64,000 nt of DNA from Hymenopus coronatus (GCA_030762935.1 CM060882.1:20527001-20591000); one strand, 5' to 3'; positions 10,557 to 22,189 are shown, counted from the first letter of the stretch. Notes: generated by a model not told the origin, from the letters alone. A program made the numbers and translations.

Positions 10557-11538
10557 ACTAATAATGGCTGTGGCTGCGCCCTCATTATTGACCATGAGAA
10601 CAACATACTTAAAAAACTGCCACAGCTATGTACAATTTTCACAAGTGAATTGTTTGCCATCAAGGAAGCTCTATCTTACATTAACGAACTGGATAACGAA
10701 ACGCCTTTTCTTATGCTTACTGACTCCAGAAGTGCACTTTTAGCTATTCAAGATATCTCAGTAGCTCATCTTCTAATTAATGAAATTCATCACCTCCTCA
10801 ATTGCATCTTCACGAAGAAAAAAAACCACAGTATTAATCTGGATTCCTTCACACACCAACATCCATGGAAGTGATTTAGCCGACAAAGTAGCCAAAGATG
10901 CAACAAATCTTCCAAGTGCGAAAATTCCATATCAAGACGTCAATGTTCATTTGAAAAGAACTCTCCGCGATACATGGAAAAGCTCTTGGGTTACCTCTCC
11001 CAAAAGTAAACTCCACGACGCAAAAGGTAATTCTACAGCACCTTTTCCAGTGAAATTCCTAAATCGCCGTGACCAGATACTCATAACTAGAATCCGAATT
11101 GGACATACAAAACTTACACATTCCTACATCCTCTCTAAAGAAGAGCTACCGCAATGCACAACCTGCAATACAAGAAACAGTATCCAGCACATAGTCGAGA
11201 ACTGCCCGCTCTACCAACTCCTCAGGAAAAAACTCAAGATCCCAGATAACCTAAAGCTGACAATGAAGGACTCAAGCTCATGTCGTAGACTGATACTGTT
11301 TTTTAAATGCACCAAATTGTATGATAAATTAGTGTAAACCTGCTTCACAATGCAATCTCAATGTAAACAGTGTATGTGAATTTGTTTAATATTTTAGCTT
11401 GGGAAATATTGTAAGGTTAATGTACTGTATAATGTTACATGTTTATCCCATGTGTTAAAGTTTGTATACTGTTTTTAAAGTCGCTATAAGACCTTGCAGT
11501 TAGACGACTTAAAATAAATGCATTAAAAAAAGAAAAAA
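10557..11538 (+). pseudogene. RNase H-bearing LINE, 5'-truncated insertion
   Basis: The frame opens truncated with GCGCALIIDHENN. RNase H signatures follow: SELFAIKEAL (catalytic Glu, near 10647), TDSRSALLAI (Asp, near 10713) and WIPSHTNIHGSDLADKVAKD (His/Asp block, near 10845). A C-x2-C-x7-H-x4-C knuckle (CTTCN...HIVENC) sits near 11157. The frame shifts once in the A-run at about 10816-10826 and ends at 11337. A 200 bp 3' UTR leads to an A-rich tail ending at 11538. RNase H places it in an I/R1/LOA-like group rather than Jockey. The 5' truncation is typical of LINE retroposition. Confidence 0.85.
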
Positions 11539-11790
11539 AGGACAGTGTCGTCTGCGTACATGGCGATGGAAGCTGGTTGTAAATCAGGTATATCGTGAGT
11601 GAATATATTAAACAGTAGCGGTGCGAGAAATGATCCTTGTGGTACTCCAGCTATTGTTCGTAAAGTTGATTTGAAATCAATTATGCGGACTAGAAATTGC
11701 CGTCCTTATTATCGGTATAAGATTTATCTGAAAAAGTTATCCTTTGTCCCAAGTAGAAGTACTCTCTGATACACCCAAAGTTTTCTCCGT
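11539..11790 (-). pseudogene. Jockey-type LINE ORF2, reverse transcriptase core
   Basis: The minus strand encodes the RT core IAGVPQGSFLAPLLFNIFTHD (11590-11655), with AGVPQGS at about 11632-11652, and then MYADDTV, where YADD is encoded at 11548-11559. The frame breaks off exactly at the other LINE's A-tail. Resuming at 10556 gives an uninterrupted continuation (LFYSHYKLN...). It is therefore the upstream half of the copy at 9874-10556. Stops near 11700 show it is dead. Confidence 0.82.
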
Positions 11791-11832
11791 AGATCTTGAT
11801 TTCTAATGAACAATACTTTAACCAGAATCATT

Positions 11833-11925
11833 CCATATCTCCCACAGAGTCTGTAAGTATGTATATGAGAGTGAATCTGCGTGAGTTTGAAAAATAGGAA
11901 ATTATTAAAAACCTACAGCAAAGCC
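11833..11925 (+). mobile_element. SINE A tail fragment
   Basis: CTCCCACAGAGTCTGTAAGTATG, then ATGAGAGTGAATCTGCGTGAGTTT, matches the body of the tRNA-headed copy at 36722-36890. The head is absent. Confidence 0.5.
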
Positions 11926-11975
11926 CCCGATATAACCATAGATGTTAAAGGGGACTATTTAAATGGAACACATAA

Positions 11976-12352
11976 ATCTGCGTTCCATTCATATGACTTT
12001 CTGTACATCACTGTAACAAATTTTCGTTAAAAAAGCTTATATTTCTATCTACTTCATGATAGTTGAGATAAATGTTAGCTGAAATGCTTTCTTGTGAGTT
12101 GAAAGGAAATTATGGGATACACTAGGCTAAAAAAACAATCTACTGTTTTAAAAGCTGGTTGCCACGTGGATGGAATACGTTTCTTTGCATTTCCAGGAGT
12201 TGAAAAATTCCCGTACTATGTGAAAAGCTTTTAGACTTTTAAAATCAAAACCAATAACAATGGATATCTAAAAACTCGCAAATTCGCGAAAAAAATGCAT
12301 ATGACATAAATTGTGTGTTTTAACGAGATCTACATTTGTGTATAGTAAGCTG
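11976..12352 (+). mobile_element. H-family element, 3' truncated
   Basis: The left end (ATCTGCGTTCCATTCATATG) and about 370 bp of body are present. It stops at TTTGTGTATAGTAAGC, mid-body, so the microsatellite and terminal palindrome are missing. Confidence 0.75.
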
Positions 12353-13800
12353 ATCATTAAGTGGATGACAGTGTTTAAAGTGAGCCATTAGAGATTAAAG
12401 CTTTTTACTTTTTCCACGATTTTTTTACGATGCATTTTCACTGTAACATATAGAGGTCAATCTAAGACATTAATATGTCGACATCAATGACCCCTTGTGA
12501 GGGGAAAAAGAAGTCGTAGTTGAGAGAGAAACTTATATCTGTTTTCCAAATGTTTCCTGGTTACTTCTTTATGTTTTTTAATCTATTTTATTTTACGTTG
12601 GTTTAAATTCTAGGCAATAACGCGACGGAATTGTTCCATAAGATACACAGTCTAGCTGCACATATGCGTAATCAAATGACGCCATCCGTAGTCAGATGGC
12701 ACGCACAGCCATCTGGTCAAGCTGCCTCCATCATCCATAGTCAGAGGACAGTTGTGCTATCCCTTCGAGACACATATCACAACCATACTACTTTTCTCCG
12801 CGACAAGCAGATAGCGTTGGGGTGCATTTCAGTCTAAATGCTGCAACTATAAGAGGATAGACGGCAGTGTAATCGCTTTATACCTTCTGTTTTCAGTTTT
12901 ATTGTTTTAGACTGAAGCTAGAACTTTGGGTCATGGTATTAGTAGCAGTACGTTTGGAAGCAGTTTCCCTTAAGCACCTCAGCCTAAAAATACTTTTTCT
13001 GCGACCGAGGAGGGTAAGTGAGTAGTTTACGAGCTCATTTCAGATCTCAAAAGTGACTTTTACGGAATCCACATGCAAAGAAGTGCAGCAAGTGTAAAAT
13101 GCAAACGTCAAAAAATTTTGTTCCAACTTTATGCTCGCCAAAAGAAACAAACAATTAAAATTAGTCGTGCACGATAGAATCTTATGTTCTACGTCAATAA
13201 GTGACAAATATCCAATCGCACCTCTAAGGATATCATAATTCTGCCATTTTCTGTAAATACATCACAGAACAACAATAATATTGGTTTGTCACGGCCTGCT
13301 ATAACCGTACCATCATCGCGCCAAGCACCCACAAAGCGAAACTATACCCACTGAACGCACCCGATCCTAACGTTGCGAAATGAATAACGAAGTATAGCGC
13401 TCGGTGAATTGCTCAAACTTAACCTCAAATGTATTTAATCTTTTGTTGATCTTCTTTTAATATCAGAAATTTCTCGTAGAAAAAAAACATTGTATGGTAG
13501 GCGAGGGTAAAGTTTCTTTTTGATTTGAAGCATAATAGTACTTTTTGTATGGGTGCTAAGTTTGAAGTAGAAATTTACTCGCACTTGCGCATAGTTTAAA
13601 TTAGCAATCGATTCTTATCTCAGGGCGTTGTAATGTACTTGTTGGGTTTTGCAGATCTAGACTACTTGGCGATTTCTTAAATAATCCATCACTAGGATTT
13701 TCTTGGGGAATTGTAGTTTATTCACAATTATTTCGTACAATTCTTATACGAAACTGCAGTCACTCGATACAATTATGTGCTTTGTCGAACGTGAACATTG
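12353..13800. other. unassigned stretch
   Basis: Moderately AT-rich single-copy-looking DNA. A 68-codon plus-strand open frame at 12631-12837 has no recognisable domain. No promoter, RNA or repeat could be supported. Confidence 0.35.
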
Positions 13801-14600
13801 TTTCTCTCGCGGCTCTAATGCTACATTCACAATGAAATGTAAGCGCCAGAGTTTGGACTCATATTAATTAATGTAAACATTCACATAAAAACACGCAAGA
13901 CGCAACGCAATGCAAGAGTTTGCAAACTCCAAACTTTATCCATGCGTTGCGGGCAAAGAGGAGGAATTCTACTTCTTTTCTCTATGCATTGCCTATGAAT
14001 TCAATAAGAAAGGATCGCACTGCAAGAGTTTACAGGGCCTGCTGTACATGCATGCTCTTCTATTTGGCCGTGCAGTGCCGCGCCATCTCTAATCTCTCTC
14101 AAGAGGTTATAACAGTCTCCTTGCCAATTCTCCTTTGATTTAATGGATGTAACTATCATCTGCGTCTAGATTTCTTGGTTCTCATAAATCGAAGACGCAG
14201 AGAGATAATTCTAGTTCATTAAATGTGTAGCTTTATCACTTTCTGAAGTCTCTATGCTTGTACTATTTTCAATAATTTTGAATGAGCAATTACTGTGACG
14301 TCACTGCCGCGAGCTTCAGTTGTTAGTATGTAATTTTATAACATATTTATTTGTAAAAGATTGGATGAATTTTCTTATGTGGTATTGTTGGTCATGATAT
14401 TCAGTTCGTAACTTGCGGAGCGCTTGGAGGATATTTGCATGCAACTTACAGATCTAGAAACCCTTGCCAACTTCTTGCGTTGCGCTTACGATTGCATTGT
14501 GAATGGTATCTCCTTGCGTCGGCACATACGCTACGTTACGTCTGCGCTTGCATCTCATTGTGAATATAGCATAACTTCTTTCACAAGTTCCGACGGGAAA
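13801..14600. repeat. possible MITE with inverted end motifs
   Basis: ACATTCACAATGAAATGTAAGCGC at 13823-13846 has near inverted partners at 14482-14505 (GCGCTTACGATTGCATTGTGAAT) and again at 14543-14564. Related GCAACGCAATGCAAG strings lie near 13900. Paired inverted motifs 660-720 bp apart suggest a small DNA transposon, perhaps hAT-like, but ends and target duplications were not established. The 60-72 codon frames inside show no domain. Confidence 0.35.
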
Positions 14601-15301
14601 ACCTAACTTATTCCTCGGAACAGTATGCTTTCACTTTTTAATACAAATGAGCAGAAACGACTCAACGATCCTGCTACAAATATTCATAAGATTCCACGCG
14701 AATACTTTAAATGTATGCGTAATATTTAGATTCACCTTCGATTTCCAAATGGCCTTTTCACCGTCATTGGACGAATACTTATGTCCGAGAGGTCTTGTCA
14801 TGCTTGTGAAAAGCCTCTCTCTTTAATAACTGGCTTCACAACCAAGAAATCAACACGTAACTAGATACTTGTTTATAAAAAAACAATATCGCACAGGGAA
14901 AATCAAATCGCTATACACGACGGAAGCACATGGAATAATAAACATTGCGATTTCAACTTCGGAATGCAACAAAACAAAAACATTTGAACATCAAATATTA
15001 CAAAAATTACATGTAATTCACAAAATGTCGGCAGATTTTGTGATTAGGATATAAATATTTCCTCAGATTCTCGCCTGCGTCTCCTTTCACAATATTTCCG
15101 CTCGAATTAAAAACCATAACTTTACGCTCGTACCATAAATATTTTGTGCGCCTCCTAGTTTCTAGTTTAGGAATTATATCTAAATTTTTGGTTATTTTTA
15201 GTATCTGTTTTTCTCACTAAATTAGGATCTCTTCCAAAGTTTGTGTTAGCTTCGAGATCTTGGTATCTTCTTGTACGTTCTGTGGTTTTACATTCTAATT
15301 C
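14601..15301. other. unassigned stretch
   Basis: AT-rich, with a 61-codon plus frame at 14869-15054 of no recognisable type. It ends at the SINE C head. Confidence 0.35.
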
Positions 15302-15590
15302 AGTCGCCCTCCGTGGTGTAATGGTTACTATGCTAACTTCATATACCCAAGGTCGCGGGTTCAAACCAGGCGGAGGATGATGGATTTTTTTCGGGTGTAA
15401 AAATACTTAGCATGGCTTCCATCGGTTCCGTGTCGTAGATTTACGGCACTTAAAAGAACCTCAAGCCTGATAGAGAGACCTCTGAGCAATATTAAGCGAT
15501 CTTTCACGCCCAATTTAGAATGGAACGCTAAGAACCACAACAGTTAAACAGCGTCTATAAATAACACGCCATTTCCATTTCCATTCCAAT
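15302..15590 (+). mobile_element. SINE C, most complete copy
   Basis: The A-box region GTGGTGTAATGGTTACTATGC and B box GGTTCAAACC (about 15359) form a tRNA-like head. The body carries GATTTACGGCAC, AAAAGAACCTCAAGCC, GATAGAGAGACCTC and AGAACCACAACAGTTAAACAG, then ATAAATAACACGCC, with a tail of repeated TTTCCA. This copy serves to define the family. The tail is not a simple A-run. Confidence 0.82.
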
Positions 15591-16383
15591 AGGATGGATG
15601 TGTTTTGCCGTTTCAACTCCTCGTAAGTATAGACGGTTCCATTTGGTGTTTTCAGAACATACCATGTTCATGAAGCTTATTAATTCTGTAAGTGAAGGTT
15701 TATTAAGTTTAATAAATGACATATTTTATATTTCCCTGTGTTTGTTAAAATACGGGCCTTATATTAAACATGCAACCTTGGTAACTGAGGGAAACCACGA
15801 AAAAGCATTAGCCGACCCTCCTGTGAACCCGGCACCTTCCGAATGTGGTACACAGACCTGAGCTAGCCCACACGGTTTCTCAAACTATTATTAAGGTAAT
15901 GAAATGTTTTGAGCTGTGGGTACTCGAGTGCTGGGAGGGCAAAGCTAGATTAGGCAGTGCGGTGGCACGGATCACGTAGCAGGGAGTCGGCAAGCCACGT
16001 AGATGAGCCGGGTTGGCTTTATTGCCTGCCGCAGACGACAACAAGCAACCGTAACTGGACAAAACGTCCATTTGGAAAGCAAACCATGTGTGTAAAGGGC
16101 AACAACGGCGCTCACGTCGTAAAATATATCACCAATTAACGCTAATATTGTGGTCCTTGTTGTGACAGTAAACTTGCCTCAACACATTCATCGACGGCGG
16201 TTCGATCACCCCCGTCGGGATATTTCATTTTAAAGTTACCAGTACCACGAGCTCTATCATAATGCATTCTCGGTCGCTTGGAAACTCATATCAGATCAAG
16301 TATTGTGTTCCATACACAATTAAACTCTAGATACACATATCGAGATACTCAGTATAATATTCTAATGTGTCTCATCATTATGA
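15591..16383. other. unassigned stretch
   Basis: It includes an 87-codon plus frame (15598-15861) and a GC-richer section near 15930-16100. None encodes anything I recognise. Confidence 0.35.
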
Positions 16384-16406
16384 TTTTTACTTTCTCTACA
16401 CATACT
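16384..16406 (-). mobile_element. H-family terminus only
   Basis: TTTTTACTTTCTCTACACATA is the palindromic end of the family, but the second arm and body are absent. The next bases (AATAAAATAAAAATAAAA) are unrelated. Confidence 0.5.
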
Positions 16407-16489
16407 GAATAAAATAAAAATAAAACCTGTATACAATATCCCGGTAGCTAATTGCTTACACCGAGGCAAATATCTCAGACCTTATTTTG

Positions 16490-16930
16490 TTTATTACATT
16501 TTTTTTTAAATTTTACAAAATAAAATAAATATACAATTATCAGGTTAATAACTTAACTTAAATAACTTAAATTAAACTATACATCTGAATCTATATATTT
16601 ATCAAAATTAAATTTAATATTTAAATGCTTATGTAATATATTAATTATTATTAATTACCTAAAATTTTAAAATATATATATTTAAAATTTAGGTTATTAT
16701 TTTATACTATTATTATTAACTATAATTCATTATAACTTTACTATACTATAGTTAATATATTTAATTATTTATTATTATTATTATTTATTTATTATTTTAA
16801 TCGATATTTATTACAATTTATTTTATTATTTATTATCACAATTTCATATATAACATTCTTTAATATCTACTCTAATTATACCATTGTAATTTGCTTTATA
16901 TTTATTATAATCATTATTTTTAAATATTTT
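16490..16930. repeat. extremely AT-rich block
   Basis: About 440 bp of almost pure A/T with many TTATTA, TATTTA and TAATTA strings and very few G or C. No open frame or ordered repeat unit is visible. It runs into the H copy at 16942. Confidence 0.6.
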
Positions 16931-16941
16931 ATTTCTTTATC

Positions 16942-17067
16942 CCACATTCTCTACACATAATATATACGTAGTGTATAGAGAAGGTATTGTAATGCACCGA
17001 GATTTCACCGGAAATACATGTTTTGGGTCCCCCTGAATCCAAAAAAAAGCATTTTTGGAGAAAGGTT

Positions 17068-17113
<46 letters not shown>

Positions 17114-17706
17114 TTTGTGCAGCATAGCTAAAAATGAAAAGACCGTTAAATACCAAACTTGGCATTTAATTTTGCTATCTTCCAAGGATACGACATAAAG
17201 ATTTTAAAGAAAATCCCCTCACCCCAAACTACGCTTTATATGGAAAATAAAAATCGAAATTTTTGATTTTCTCAAAATTGGCTCTAACGATTTTGATTAA
17301 AATCTCATATTTAACACATGCCAAATAAAATGTATATCTTGAATTTTCTGGGAATAGCCTCTAAAGACCTCTTTATTTTGGATGATGTTTATTGAATTTT
17401 CCATAAGTGGTAAACTGTAAAAGATAGACAAAAACATACTGCACAAGAAATGTACATCATAATAAAACACACAATTTATGTCATGCATTTTTTTCATGGA
17501 GTTGATCGTTTGTCAACTCCCGTCCATACAAACAAAGGAACTTCATTCATATAGCAACCAGCTTTTAACTAACACTTTAACCTATGGTACTCCCTCATTT
17601 CCCTTCTACTTACAAGGAAGCAAGTAAATAGAAGCATAAGCTTTTTAACAATAATTTGTTGCAGAGATGTAGAGAAAGTCATGTAAATGGAATACATCAG
17701 ATTTTT
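16942..17706 (-). mobile_element. H-family element, internally shortened
   Basis: Both ends are recognisable. The palindrome at the left is degraded (CATTCTCTACACATAATATATACGTAGTG) and the right ends in ACATCAGATTTTT. A (GT) run of about 22 units lies at 17069-17112, at the family's fixed microsatellite site. About 90 bp before the CAACTCC block (near 17512) is lost. Confidence 0.8.
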
Positions 17707-18545
17707 CTACCTGTTCCGTAAACAAAGTATTCTTACAAACATATTTCTTTATCATAAGTAATACAATGAAAACTCCAGCTTTTATCTAGAGAAAAGTTGT
17801 AACTGATAAGAATAAAATAACAATAATTAGCCTATATGGACACAAAAAATAATATTGCTAAACTCCCATTTGTCTTGACGTATATTTGCACCGAAATCAC
17901 AGCAACTTGATGTCCATGTCATAAATCATTTCTTACAGAATTTTTGAACTGGTTCCACACACTTTCTCTGTTGTTTTTAGTATTCTGTGACTTTGATAGG
18001 TCTATTTCAGTGATAGATCTTTCCCCAAAACCTTTTGGAACTTCCGCCAGTATGTTCGGGAATATCACTGCACTCTGATACTATTATTATGAGACGAACA
18101 TTAGTTCAGAGAGAAAACAAATAGACATGGGTGCGATAAATTTAGACAAAAAAAATTGTACGTAGATGTGATAGAAAAAGATTAAATGCAGAGATGAGTT
18201 CCGTCCGATTGGTTGGAATTTTACGCGCCAATGTACTGGATTGGCCACTTCCTACGATCACGTGATATGAACGAAATAGTCTACATAATACCAAAATAGA
18301 TAACTCGCAGCAGAAATGGTTGAATGTGGAAGGGAAATAACGGAATGCGCTAGGCTAAAACCATAGTAAAATCTTTTAAAAGTCATTGCTATGTGAAAAA
18401 TTAAAGTTAAGTTCGATTTGCGGAATAAATCAAAACAGAGATAAAGCAAATGATGACCGCCCGTTTGAGTAAAACAGAAGCAGCTTAAAATTGAAACCAG
18501 AATGTATAAGAAATTTAATATTGAGAAAATTAATGCTGTACTGGC
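17707..18545. other. unassigned stretch
   Basis: AT-rich with no recognised gene. It includes a 100-codon minus-strand frame (18258-18560) of no known type, and a short dispersed repeat at 18232-18279. Confidence 0.35.
18232..18279 (-). repeat. 48 bp dispersed repeat with CACGTG palindrome
   Basis: The complement of this stretch recurs nearly base for base at 30611-30658 (ATTTCGTTCAT...CACGTGATCGTAGG...CCAATCCAGTACAT). It contains the palindrome ATCACGTGAT. Source element unknown. Confidence 0.6.
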
Positions 18546-18690
18546 ATGTTGCCGTGGCACCTCAGTGGCAGAGCAACCGGCTAGAGACCGGAATATCCGT
18601 GGTTCAAATCCCGGCTATGTCGTTGAATTTTTCAGTCTGATTCTACTTACCTAACCCCTGTCCTACACGCGACTTGTGTGAAATAGTATA
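18546..18690 (+). mobile_element. SINE B, most complete copy
   Basis: A-box-like TGGCACCTCAGTGG (18554) and B box GGTTCAAATCCCGG (18601-18614) sit in the head. The tail reads GAATTTTTCAGTCTGATTC, then CCTGTCCTACACGCGACTTG. It runs directly into repeat X. Confidence 0.75.
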
Positions 18691-18835
18691 TTGCGCACTA
18701 AAAACTGTAAGTTATACTTATCAGGCCGAGATCTGATAAGTAACATGCAGTTTGTAGTTAGCCAATTATGCTTTGAAATACTTAAAAAAGGTAAAAAATC
18801 AGAATTACTTTTCAAAATATTGTTCAACATTAAGA
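18691..18835 (+). repeat. repeat X, short form
   Basis: GTATATTGCGCAC, then CTGTAAGTTATACTTATCAG and CTGATAAGTAACATGCAG, form an imperfect palindrome, followed by TGCTTTGAAATACTTAAAAAA. The 5310 copy matches but carries about 55 extra bases between the arms. Confidence 0.55.
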
Positions 18836-18841
18836 AAAAAA

Positions 18842-18941
18842 ATCTGGTGTGTTCCATTCACATGACTTTCTCTACATCTATGCAACAAATTATTGTTAAA
18901 AAGCTAATGCTTCTATTTACTTCATGCTAATCGAAAAAAAG
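18842..18941 (+). mobile_element. H-family 5' end, array unit 1 (truncated)
   Basis: AATCTGGTGTGTTCC through the ATGCTAATCGAAAAAA block, then an abrupt restart of the family's left end at 18942. Only about the first 100 bp are kept. Confidence 0.75.
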
Positions 18942-19246
18942 AATCTGATGTTGTCCATTCACATGACTTTCTCTATATCTCTGTAAATTATTATTGTTAA
19001 TAAGCTTATCTTTTATTTATTTCATGCTAATCGAGAAAAATTAGCAGAAATAGTCTTATAAATAAGGGAGAATAAAGCAGAAATAAGGGAGTACCATAAG
19101 TTAAAGTGAAAGTCAAAAGCTGGTTGCTATGTGACTGATGTTCCTTTGTGTGGACAGCAGTTGACAAATTCCAGTATGAGAAAAGTAAAATTTTTCAAAG
19201 TTGAAACAAGGAATATCTAGAAAATGATCAACTACACGAAAAAAAA
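18942..19246 (+). mobile_element. H-family 5' part, array unit 2 (truncated)
   Basis: It begins ATCTGATGTTGTCC and runs to CAACTACACGAAAAAAAAT, where unit 3 restarts. Its first ~95 bp are almost identical to those of unit 3, including the private TGTTGTCC variant, so units 2 and 3 are recent local duplicates. Confidence 0.8.
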
Positions 19247-20103
19247 TCTGATGTTGTCCATTCACATGACTTTCTCTATATCTCTGTAAATTATTATTGT
19301 TAATAAGCTTATCTTTTATTTATTTCATGCTAATCGAGAAAAAATAGCATAAATAGTTTTATTTCTTGCTTTATTGTAAGTGGAAGCGAAATAAGAGACT
19401 ACCATAGGTTAAAGTGAAAGCCAAAAACTGGTTGCTATGTGACTGATGTTCCTTTGTTTGTATGGACAGGAGTTGACAAATTCCTGTATGAGAAAAGTAT
19501 GTTTTTCAAAGCTGAAACCAAGAAAAAGGAATATATCAAAAAGGATCAAATCCACGAAAAAAATGTGTATAACATAAATTGTGTGTTTTAACGTGCCCTA
19601 CATTTTTTGTGGGTTAAATTTTTGTCCATCTCTTACGGTTTAGTAGTTATGAAAATTCATCCAGAATAAAGTAATCTTCAGAGGCTATTCCCAGAAAATT
19701 CAAGATATACATTTTATTTGTTAGGTAAATATCTTTAATATACGAAATTTTAATCAAAATCGTTAGAGCCATTTTTGAGAAAATCAACATTTTCAGAAAA
19801 AATTTCCATTTAAAGGGTAGTTGGGGGTGGGGGGATTTTTCTCAAAATCTTCGTATCGCATCCCTGGAAGATACTAAACTTGAATAAAAAGTTTGGTATT
19901 TTACCGACTTTTCGTTTTTGAGTTATCGAGTTCACAGACACACGGAGACACGGACACACACGGACCTTTTTCTGAAAATACTTTTTTTGGATACAGGAGA
20001 CCCTAAAACATATATTTCCGGTGAAATCTCGGTATCGAATTTTTTGGTGGAGTGCAATACAATCTCTATACACTATGTACATGGTGCCTATAGAGAAAGT
20101 AAA
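19247..20103 (+). mobile_element. H-family element, array unit 3 (full)
   Basis: Complete from ATCTGATGTTGTCC to CTATAGAGAAAGTAAAAA, including the palindrome at about 20062-20097. The microsatellite is short (GGACACACACGG, near 19949). Confidence 0.85.
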
Positions 20104-20416
20104 AATGTATGTAATATAAATTGTGTGTTTTAACGTGCTCTACATTTTTAGTGTGTTAAGTTTTTGTCCATCTCTTACGGTTTAGTAGTTATGCAAAATT
20201 CAGTTCCAAGTTTGGTATTTAATGGACTTTTCCTTTTTGAGCTATGCTGCCAAAACAAACACACACACGCACACACGGACACTTCCAAAAATGATTTTTA
20301 TATTTTTCCGAGATCTCAAAACATATGCTTCTAGTGAAATCTCGGTATAGAAATTTTGGGTGCAGTACAATATCGTCTCTATACACTATCTATATAGTAC
20401 ATGTAGAGAAATTAAA
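20104..20416 (+). mobile_element. H-family 3' part, array unit 4 (5' truncated, internally deleted)
   Basis: Joined directly to unit 3, it enters mid-body at TGTATGTAATATAAATTG, jumps from CAAAATTC to AGTTCCAAGTTTGG near 20201, and reaches a terminal palindrome and GTAGAGAAATTAAAAA. Its GAGATCTCAAAAC block marks a different subgroup from unit 3. Confidence 0.78.
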
Positions 20417-21095
20417 AACGAAAACGTGGTTTTCCTGGCAGGCAGACTGATCAACGCTGCTCTCCTCATTACAGTGTCACGCCTCTAGCCGCGTATTGCA
20501 ACTGTCAGTGTTCATTGTTCGGAAGAGTTGCTCCCAAACAGTGCACTTTACTAAAATAGCTGGTCGCACACTATGTTGAATAGTTTCACATGAAGTAAGA
20601 GTTTCCTCGATTCGCTCCAAATGGAAGGAAATCATTTGAATGAAACCGCCTCTGGTTTTGCTTATACACCTGTCGTTTTCAATAAACGCCCGAGAGGAAG
20701 ATGGAGGCTGTCTCTGCAGTAAGACATAGTAGATCCAGTTGCGGTCGCCAAATGCTGCTGACAAACTCCTTAAATAAGTGAGCATCGAGGTGGGGATGCG
20801 CGCTAAATTTTAATGCTGGTGGGCACGAAGGGACGGTGCAAAGGTTTCCCTTATTGGATTACATGGCGATATCGAAACAAAACCTGTATCAATTTAAAGG
20901 CTACGACGTAGCAGGATTCTTTCAGCTCCTACAACACCACCTCGGCGGTCTTGGTCCTTAAGATAATGCCTCTGTCAGATGTGAAAAACACACCTGTCAG
21001 TATGCAAGATATCCAACTGTAATTTATAATAGTTACGTTTTGGAAATGTTTCAAAACTCCAGCCAGCATGGTTATTTGAACATAGACTTTTTATC
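20417..21095. other. unassigned stretch with one protein-like frame
   Basis: A minus-strand frame of 102 codons (20477-20785) has an ordinary amino-acid mix (for example NWIYYVLLQRQPPSSS) unlike the low-complexity frames elsewhere. I recognise no domain. It could be an exon or a remnant of an unidentified transposon. The rest shows nothing. Confidence 0.25.
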
Positions 21096-21831
21096 GTCTA
21101 GAGAAGGTATTGCACTCCACCCAAAAATTCGATAACGAAATTTCACCAAAAATACATGTTTTGGGTCTCCCTGAATCCAAAAAAGGAATTTCTGGAAAAA
21201 GTTCCGTGTGTACGTGCGTATTTAAGTTTGGTATCTTCCAAGGATGCGACACGAAGACTATCAAGAAAATACTCCCACTCCCAACTACGCTTTGCATGGA
21301 ACTTTTTTCAAAAATTTTGATTAAAATATCGTATACTAAAGATATTTACCTGACAAATAATATGTATATCTTGAATTTTCTGGGAATAGACTCTGAAGAC
21401 TACTTTATTCTGGATGAATTTTACGGATTTTTGCATAACTGCTAAACCCTAAGAGATGGACAAAAACTTACCATTCAGAAAATGTAGAGCACATTAAAAC
21501 ACACAATTTATGTTATATACCTTTTTTCGTGTAGTTGATCGTTTTTAAGATATTCAGCTTTGAAAAACATACTTTTCTCATACAGGTATCAGTCAACTCC
21601 TGTCCATACAAACAAAGGAACTTCAGTCACATAGCAACCAGATTTTGACTATCACTTTAACCTATGGCACTCCCTTGTTTCGCTTCTACTTACATGGAAG
21701 CAAGTAATAAGACTATTTCTGCTATTTTTTTCTCGATTAGCATGAAGTAAATAGAATCATTAGTTTTTTAAGAATAATTTGTTGAAGAGATGTAGAGAAA
21801 GTCATGTGAATGGAACACATCAGATTTTTTC
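21096..21831 (-). mobile_element. H-family element, palindromic end truncated
   Basis: It starts inside the palindrome (TCTAGAGAAGGTATTGC) and ends in full at ACACATCAGATTTTTT. The microsatellite is reduced to GTGTGTACGTGCG at about 21207, joined to a shortened inner part. Confidence 0.8.
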
Positions 21832-22105
21832 GAATTGTGTTTCACACCAACTAATTATCAAGTGTCCTGTTCACATTCACTGATATAAATGCAAAACTTT
21901 CGTTACTAATTAAAATGTGTATATATTCACATCATAAACATCAATAGTAATAAAAGATAATGTAAAATGGTACAATTACGATCCAGCAGTAGGTTACATA
22001 TTGGAAACGCAAAATGTTGCATACCGTCACTGCAGTGAACGAATATCCGCACAGTTCAAGGTCGCACAGTGCACTGTAGATGAGTCGGTGCAACACCGAG
22101 CAAAG

Positions 22106-22106
<1 letters not shown>

Positions 22107-22189
<83 letters not shown>

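Noticed and set aside
16490..16930. A mitochondrial control region or replication origin insert
   Set aside because: The block is AT-rich but has no mitochondrial gene or tRNA next to it and no ordered repeats to support either idea.
18546..18620. A tRNA gene
   Set aside because: The head is tRNA-like, but the arms do not pair well as a cloverleaf, and the same head plus tail occurs as dispersed copies, so it is a SINE. The same applies at 268, 15302, 36722 and 61283.
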